A stretch of 35,876 bases of DNA from JBBSBL01 sp038251325 (GTDB taxonomy: Bacteria > Actinomycetota > Thermoleophilia > Solirubrobacterales > Solirubrobacteraceae). The notes below the pieces were generated by a model. It made no database searches and was not told where the DNA came from. It saw only the letters and a program-made list of their open reading frames with translations. Positions 31,615-35,876 of the stretch are shown here, in pieces. A program made the translations under genes and the position numbers. Position 1 is the stretch's first letter. Every line of letters begins with the position of its first letter. The stretch lies in assembly GCA_038251325.1 (NCBI GenBank), contig JBBSBL010000023.1, forward strand, positions 1 through 35,876. The letters are read 5' to 3'.

Positions 31615-32463
31615 CTAGCCCTTCCCGGGCACGGGGAACTGCGTGGTGAGGAAGCGGTCCCACATCCGGTCGCTGAGCAGCGCGCGCTGGCCCATGATCA
31701 CCGTCGCGGACGGCGTGACCTTGTAGCGCGGCTTGGGCCGTGAGGCGGTGAGCGCGCGCTCGATGACCTTCGCCACGCTGTCCGGCTCGCCGCCGAGCTT
31801 GCCCAGCGGCGAGGTGTAGACCTCCTCGGTCTGCTTGGCCACGGCCGCGTTGAACTTCGCGTAGGGGCTGTCGGCCGGAGCGTTGACCGAGCCGACCGCC
31901 ACCTCGGAGAAGCCGGTGCGGATGAGGCCCGGCTCGACACAGACCACATCGACGCCGAACCCCTTGACCTCGAAGCGCAGCGCGTCGCTGATGGCCTCGA
32001 CCGCGTGCTTGGTCGCGTGGTAGTAGCCGCCGCCCGGGAAGGTGAGCTTGCCGCCCATCGAGGAGACGTTGACGATGCGCCCGCCGCCGGCCTTCCGCAT
32101 GCCGGGCAGCACGAGCTGGCAGAGCCGGGCGAGGCCGAACACGTTGGTCTCGAACTGCCGGCGCACCTCGTCGATCGGGACCTCCTCGATGGTCCCGCTC
32201 TGGCTGTAGCCGGCGTTGTTCACCAGCGCGCCCACCGCGCCCTCCGCGGCCTCGACCTCGGCGATGGCCGCGGTCATCGAGCCCTCGTCGGTGACGTCGA
32301 GCGCGAGCAGCTTGCAGCCCTTCTCCCCCAGGTCGGCGATCGCCTCGGGGCGCCGGGCGGTGGCGTAGACGCTCCAGCCGCCAGCCAGGAGGCGCTCAGC
32401 GGTCGCCTTTCCGATCCCGGACGAGCAGCCGGTGACGACGACGGCCTTGGACGTGCTGGGCAT
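31615..32463 (-). CDS. SDR-family short-chain dehydrogenase/reductase
   Basis: This 282-aa oxidoreductase has the classical SDR layout: TGCSSGIG cofactor motif (11-18), NNAG (82-85), Ser135 and the catalytic Tyr148-xxx-Lys152 pair (YHATK), then PGLIRTGF. Arg37-Arg38 after the second strand suggests NADP preference. The C-terminal segment RYKVTPSATVIMGQRALLSD is normal for the subgroup. The start is set by GGAAGGAA, a strong Shine-Dalgarno sequence, 5 nt upstream. The promoter has TATACT within a 20-bp near-palindrome (32494-32513), so it is probably repressed by a TetR-type protein. Confidence 0.95.
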   Translation of the reverse strand: MPSTSKAVVVTGCSSGIGKATAERLLAGGWSVYATARRPEAIADLGEKGCKLLALDVTDEGSMTAAIAEVEAAEGAVGALVNNAGYSQSGTIEEVPIDEVRRQFETNVFGLARLCQLVLPGMRKAGGGRIVNVSSMGGKLTFPGGGYYHATKHAVEAISDALRFEVKGFGVDVVCVEPGLIRTGFSEVAVGSVNAPADSPYAKFNAAVAKQTEEVYTSPLGKLGGEPDSVAKVIERALTASRPKPRYKVTPSATVIMGQRALLSDRMWDRFLTTQFPVPGKG

Positions 32464-32493
32464 CAGGCGTTCCTTCCGCGCGACGGTCGGGTC

Positions 32494-32513
32494 TATGCTG
32501 ACCGGTCAGTATA
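32494..32513. promoter_or_regulatory. TetR-type operator over the SDR promoter
   Basis: A perfect 12-bp palindrome, CTGACCGGTCAG (32498-32509), is extended to 20 bp with one mismatched pair. On the minus strand its upstream end is TATACT, a near-consensus -10 box for the SDR gene. The overlap implies repression by steric block. The repressor is not encoded next to it. Confidence 0.75.
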
Positions 32514-32524
32514 GGGCGCGAGCC

Positions 32525-34180
32525 TTACCCGCGCACGAGCTTCTTGTAGGTGATGCGGTGCGGGCGGTCGGCCTCCTCGCCGAGCTGCTCGCGCCGCCAG
32601 GCCTCATAGGCCTCGAAGTTCCCCTCGAACCAGGTCACCTGCGAGTCGCCCTCGAAGGCGAGCACATGGGTGGCGACGCGGTCGAGGAACCAGCGATCGT
32701 GCGAGATGACCACGGCGCACCCGGCGAAGGCGAGCAGCGCCTCCTCGAGCGCGCGGAGCGTGTCGACGTCGAGGTCGTTGGTCGGCTCGTCGAGCAGCAG
32801 CAGGTTCCCGCCGCGGCGCAGGAGCTTGGCCAGGTGGACGCGGTTGCGCTCCCCACCCGAGAGGTTCCCGACCTTCGCCTGCTGGTCCGGGCCCTTGAAG
32901 TTGAAGCCGCCGACGTAGGCGCGGGAGGCGACCTTGCGATCGCCGACGAGGATCTGGTCCTCGCCTCCCGAGATCTCCTCCCACACGGTCTTGTCCGCGT
33001 CCAGCGCGTCGCGGCTCTGGTCCACGTAGGCGAGCTCGACGGTGTCGCCGAGGCGCAGCGCGCCGGCGTCGGGTTGCTCCTCACCGGTGATCATCCGGAA
33101 GAGCGTCGTCTTCCCCGCCCCGTTGGGGCCGATCACGCCGACGATGCCGCCGCGCGGGAGCGAGAACGAGAGATCCTCGATGAGCAGGCGGTCGCCGAAC
33201 CCCTTGCGCAGGTGGTCGGCCTCGACGACGAGGTCGCCGAGCCGCGGGCCGGCGGGGATGTGGATCTGGACCGAGCCGAGGTCGACGTTGCGGTCCTCGG
33301 CGAGCAGCGCCTCGTAGCGGTTGAGCCGGGCCTTGGGCTTGGCGCGGCGGGCGCTGGCGTTGAGCCGCACCCACTCGAGCTCCTGGGCGATCGTTCGGCG
33401 GCGGGCCGACTCCTGGCGCTCCTCCTGCTCCAGGCGCTGCTGCTTCTGCTCGAGCCAGCCGGAGTAGTTGCCCTCGTAGGGGAGGCCGCGGCCGCGGTCG
33501 AGCTCGAGGATCCAGCCGGCGACGTTGTCGAGGAAGTAGCGGTCGTGGGTCACGGCGACCACCGTCCCCGGATACTCGGCGAGGTGGCGCTCGAGCCAGC
33601 CGACGGACTCGGCGTCGAGATGGTTGGTCGGCTCGTCGAGCAGCAGGAGGTCGGGCTGGCGCAGGAGCAGGCGGCAGAGCGCGACGCGGCGGCGCTCGCC
33701 GCCGGAGAGGGTCGTGACGTCCGCGTCGCCGGGGGGCAGGCGCAGCGCGTCCATCGCGATGTCGAGGGTGGTCTCGAGGTTCCACGCGTCGGCCGCGTCG
33801 ATGCGCTCCTGCAGGCGGGAGAACTCGTCGGCGTTCTCCTCGGAGTAGTCGGCGGCGAGCGCGTTGAAGCGGTCGAGCAGCGCGCGGATCTCGCCGACGC
33901 CCTCCTCGACGTTGCCGCGGACGTCCTTCTCCGCGTCGAGCGCGGGCTCCTGCTCGAGCAGCCCGACCGTCGCGCCCTCGGCCAGCCGCGCGTCGCCGCG
34001 CACGTCGGTCTCGACGCCGGCCATGATCCGCAGGACCGTCGACTTCCCGGCGCCGTTGTAGCCCAGCACGCCGATCTTCGCCCCGGGGAGGAAGGCGAGC
34101 GTGACGTCCTTGAGCACCTCGCGATCGGGCGGGTAGACCTTCGTCAGGCGGTGCATCGTGTAGATGTAGCCGGCGCTCAT
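32525..34180 (-). CDS. ettA: Energy-dependent translational throttle EttA (ABC-F ATPase)
   Basis: This 551-aa protein has two ABC domains and no membrane segment. Walker A motifs are GYNGAGKST (40-48) and GPNGAGKTT in the second half. The signature LSGGERRRVALCRLLL with LLLLDEPTNHLD is domain 1; LSGGERNRVHLAKLL with LLLLDEPTNDLD is domain 2. A charged linker helix between them (QKQQRLEQEERQESARRRTI) fits the ribosome-contacting arm. Length matches E. coli EttA (555 aa). EttA gates the first peptide bonds at the ribosomal E site according to ATP/ADP. The ATG at 34180 has TATCCT 8 nt upstream. Confidence 0.96.
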   Translation of the reverse strand: MSAGYIYTMHRLTKVYPPDREVLKDVTLAFLPGAKIGVLGYNGAGKSTVLRIMAGVETDVRGDARLAEGATVGLLEQEPALDAEKDVRGNVEEGVGEIRALLDRFNALAADYSEENADEFSRLQERIDAADAWNLETTLDIAMDALRLPPGDADVTTLSGGERRRVALCRLLLRQPDLLLLDEPTNHLDAESVGWLERHLAEYPGTVVAVTHDRYFLDNVAGWILELDRGRGLPYEGNYSGWLEQKQQRLEQEERQESARRRTIAQELEWVRLNASARRAKPKARLNRYEALLAEDRNVDLGSVQIHIPAGPRLGDLVVEADHLRKGFGDRLLIEDLSFSLPRGGIVGVIGPNGAGKTTLFRMITGEEQPDAGALRLGDTVELAYVDQSRDALDADKTVWEEISGGEDQILVGDRKVASRAYVGGFNFKGPDQQAKVGNLSGGERNRVHLAKLLRRGGNLLLLDEPTNDLDVDTLRALEEALLAFAGCAVVISHDRWFLDRVATHVLAFEGDSQVTWFEGNFEAYEAWRREQLGEEADRPHRITYKKLVRG

Positions 34181-34188
34181 CGCCGCCG

Positions 34189-34194
34189 AGGATA
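34189..34194 (-). promoter_or_regulatory. -10 element for ettA
   Basis: TATCCT on the minus strand lies 8 nt before the ATG at 34180, so the ettA mRNA is probably leaderless. Confidence 0.5.
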
Positions 34195-34243
34195 GAGGCG
34201 GGGCTGTCCGTCCGCGGCCCTCGCCGCGGGCGCCGCGCCTCGC

Positions 34244-34249
34244 TACCGT
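34244..34249 (+). promoter_or_regulatory. -10 element for the J-domain gene
   Basis: TACCGT lies 9 nt before the ATG at 34259. It is back to back with the ettA promoter in a 78-nt divergent gap. Confidence 0.45.
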
Positions 34250-34258
34250 TGAGGGTTC

Positions 34259-35518
34259 ATGTCCGCGACGTCGATCCTCGACCTCGAGCAGGCGCTGCTC
34301 CTCCTGGAGCTCGAGGCGCCGTTCGACAAGCGGGGGGTGCAGCTCGCGCGGCGCCGGATGGCCAAGCGCTGGCATCCGGACATCGCGCCGCCGGGCAAGC
34401 AGGCCGAGCACGAGCGCCATCTCCAGGCGATCAACCGCGCGGCCGATCAGCTCGAGCGGCTGGCCGAGCAGTCGCGCGGCGGCCGGGTCAGCCGCAACGC
34501 CGTCAAGGTCTCGGCGGCGGCGGCGCGGGAGGCCCGCGCCGAGGCCGGACGGCGCGCGTACGAGGCCGAGCAGCGCGCGGCCGCCGCCGCCAAGGACCGC
34601 AAGCGCCACGATCCGTTCGGGACCCGCATGCCCGACCATTCCGTGGTCCACCGCTATGCGCGTTGCCGCAGCTATCCCGAGTGGGGCGTAGGCAGCGTCG
34701 CCGGGATCTACTTCTCCGGGGAGGGCGATGACGTCCAGCAGTGGGCGAGGATCACCTTCCAGGTGGGTATCCGCACCGTGCCGGCGGGCTCCCTGCAGTT
34801 CGTCGACTTCTCCACGCCGGACCCGGCGGCCGAGCGGGTCGAGCGTTTCATGACCGCGGCCCAGCACGCGCTGGCCGAGGGCGACGCCGGGCTGGCCGCG
34901 CAGCGGCTCGTCTACGCCCGCGACGCCGATCCGAGCAACCCGGTGGTGCTGCGCCTGCTCACCGTCGCCTTCTGGCAGGCCCGCCGACTGCCGGCCGCGG
35001 CGCGGGCGGCGCGGGACTGGGCGCGCGTGGAGGGAGGGCGGCCCGCGCCGCACCGCTACGCATCGCGCATCTACGAGGACATGGGTGCGTTCAGCCAGGC
35101 GATCGACTCGGCCGTGCGGGCGGCGGACCGGGCGCCGGGCGACGCCGCGGGGTGGGAGCGGCTGGGTCGCCTGCGCCTGCGCGTGGGCGACCGGGCCGGC
35201 GCGCTCGCCGCGCTGGAGCAGGCCCGCCTCGTGGGCCCGAGCCTCGAGGGCCTGCTCGACCTCGCCCTGGCCCACCAGCTCGCCGGAGATCTCGGCGCCG
35301 AGGTGTCGGCGTGCGAGGCGGCGACGCGGCTTGCGCCCGACGCGCCGGCGGCGTGGAGCCGCTACGCCCACGCCCTGGCCCGGACGGACCGCACGGCCGA
35401 CTGCCTGGCGGCGTGCGAGCGCGCCCTCTCGCTGGGCGACGACCGCGAGGTGCGGGCGCTGCGCGCGGCAGCGCAGGCGCGCCGGCCGCGCGAGCTGCCG
35501 GCCGAGCACGCGGCGTGA
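34259..35518 (+). CDS. J-domain protein with C-terminal TPR-like repeats
   Basis: This 419-aa protein begins with a short J domain (about 5-75) carrying His39-Pro40-Asp41 in RRMAKRWHPDIAPPGK, which would stimulate a DnaK partner. A charged coiled-coil-like stretch follows (about 80-120), then a beta-rich segment (YPEWGVGSVAGIYFSGEGDD) of unknown type. Residues about 200-400 are TPR-like helix pairs (AQHALAEGDAGLAAQRLVYA; AFSQAIDSAVRAADRAPGDA; ALAALEQARLVGPSLEGLLD). The protein may deliver a client complex to DnaK (inference). The stop overlaps the GTG of the next gene. Confidence 0.88.
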   Translation: MSATSILDLEQALLLLELEAPFDKRGVQLARRRMAKRWHPDIAPPGKQAEHERHLQAINRAADQLERLAEQSRGGRVSRNAVKVSAAAAREARAEAGRRAYEAEQRAAAAAKDRKRHDPFGTRMPDHSVVHRYARCRSYPEWGVGSVAGIYFSGEGDDVQQWARITFQVGIRTVPAGSLQFVDFSTPDPAAERVERFMTAAQHALAEGDAGLAAQRLVYARDADPSNPVVLRLLTVAFWQARRLPAAARAARDWARVEGGRPAPHRYASRIYEDMGAFSQAIDSAVRAADRAPGDAAGWERLGRLRLRVGDRAGALAALEQARLVGPSLEGLLDLALAHQLAGDLGAEVSACEAATRLAPDAPAAWSRYAHALARTDRTADCLAACERALSLGDDREVRALRAAAQARRPRELPAEHAA

Positions 35519-35876
35519 CCGCGCGCGCCGGGAGCGGCGCGGAGCGGCTCGTCGAGGCGCTGGCGGGCGCGGGCGTGGAGGTCGTCTTCGGGCTGCCGGG
35601 CGTCCACAACCTCGCGGCCTGGAACGCGCTGGCCGCCTCGCCGCTGCGGCTCGTCGGCGTGCGCCACGAGCAGGCGGCGGTCTACGCCGCCGACGGGTAC
35701 GCGCGCGCGACCGGCCGCCTCGGCGTCGCGCTCGTCACGACCGGGCCGGGAGCGGCGAACACGCTGGGCGCGACGGGCGAGGCGTGGGCCGCGGGCTCCC
35801 CGGTCCTCGTGATCGCGACCGACATCCCGTCCGCGCTGCGCCGCTCCGGCGTGCACCGCGGCGTGCTGCACGAGTG
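35515..35876 (+). CDS. Thiamine-diphosphate-dependent enzyme, acetolactate-synthase-like (5' part)
   Basis: Only the first 120 codons are present; the gene continues past the window edge. The visible part is the N-terminal TPP-binding domain: ERLVEALAGAGVEVVFGLPG, then VRHEQAAVYAADGYARATGR with the catalytic Glu that activates thiamine, and LVTTGPGAANTLGATGEAW. The GTG at 35515 overlaps the J-domain stop (GTGA). Whether it is IlvB or another member (oxalyl-CoA decarboxylase-, benzoylformate decarboxylase-like) cannot be decided from this part. Confidence 0.88.
   Translation, partial: MTARAGSGAERLVEALAGAGVEVVFGLPGVHNLAAWNALAASPLRLVGVRHEQAAVYAADGYARATGRLGVALVTTGPGAANTLGATGEAWAAGSPVLVIATDIPSALRRSGVHRGVLHE

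Noticed and set aside
32525..35509. EttA as a 994-aa fusion
   Set aside because: The extra N-terminal 440 residues are antisense to the J-domain gene; the true start at 34180 has a -10 box and gives the normal EttA length.

Overview
The window looks like chromosomal DNA from a very G+C-rich actinobacterium. Gene content and order (GAF-type NarL kinase, RskA-type anti-sigma factor, EttA, MocR and GT-C enzymes with GC-ending codons) recall the Thermoleophilia/Solirubrobacterales. That placement is an inference from style, not a database match. About 30 protein genes and one tRNA fill the window almost completely. No CRISPR array, insertion sequence, integrase or phage gene was seen.

Layout. 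1-5.6 kb: tRNA-Asp, a small lysine/alanine-rich basic protein, then a two-component signalling block made of a NarL-type response regulator, an FAD-dependent oxidoreductase, a DevS/DosS-like double-GAF histidine kinase and a tandem universal stress protein. 5.6-7.3 kb: a TetR regulator overlapping an alpha/beta hydrolase. 7.3-16.8 kb: a cell-surface glycan block with two paralogous GT-C membrane proteins, an O-antigen-ligase-like protein, a small lipoprotein, an LPG-synthase-TM/flippase-like protein, a PMT-like glycosyltransferase and a UDP-galactopyranose-mutase-like flavoprotein. 16.8-19.5 kb: a MocR regulator divergent from a four-helix membrane protein and a carboxymuconolactone-decarboxylase-like protein, with an operator in the shared promoter. 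19.4-21.4 kb: a Tat-exported flavin amine oxidase and a DUF427 protein. 21.6-25.8 kb: an ECF sigma factor, its RskA-like anti-sigma factor, and aconitase. 25.8-29.8 kb: an SMP-30-like protein, a secreted TPR-like protein and a secreted clan-A glycoside hydrolase. 29.8-35.9 kb: an M42 peptidase, a HAD phosphatase, an SDR with a TetR-type operator, EttA, a J-domain/TPR protein and the start of a thiamine-diphosphate enzyme that runs off the end.

Two features recur. Many transcription-unit-first genes carry a TANNNT -10 hexamer only 6-10 nt before the start codon, which indicates leaderless mRNAs. Downstream genes in operons often begin inside the previous stop codon (GTGA/ATGA overlaps). No wholly new defence or mobile system is evident. 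The best leads are the MocR divergent operator, the DosRS-like module with a possible haem GAF domain, and the paired GT-C family with a conserved soluble C-terminal motif.
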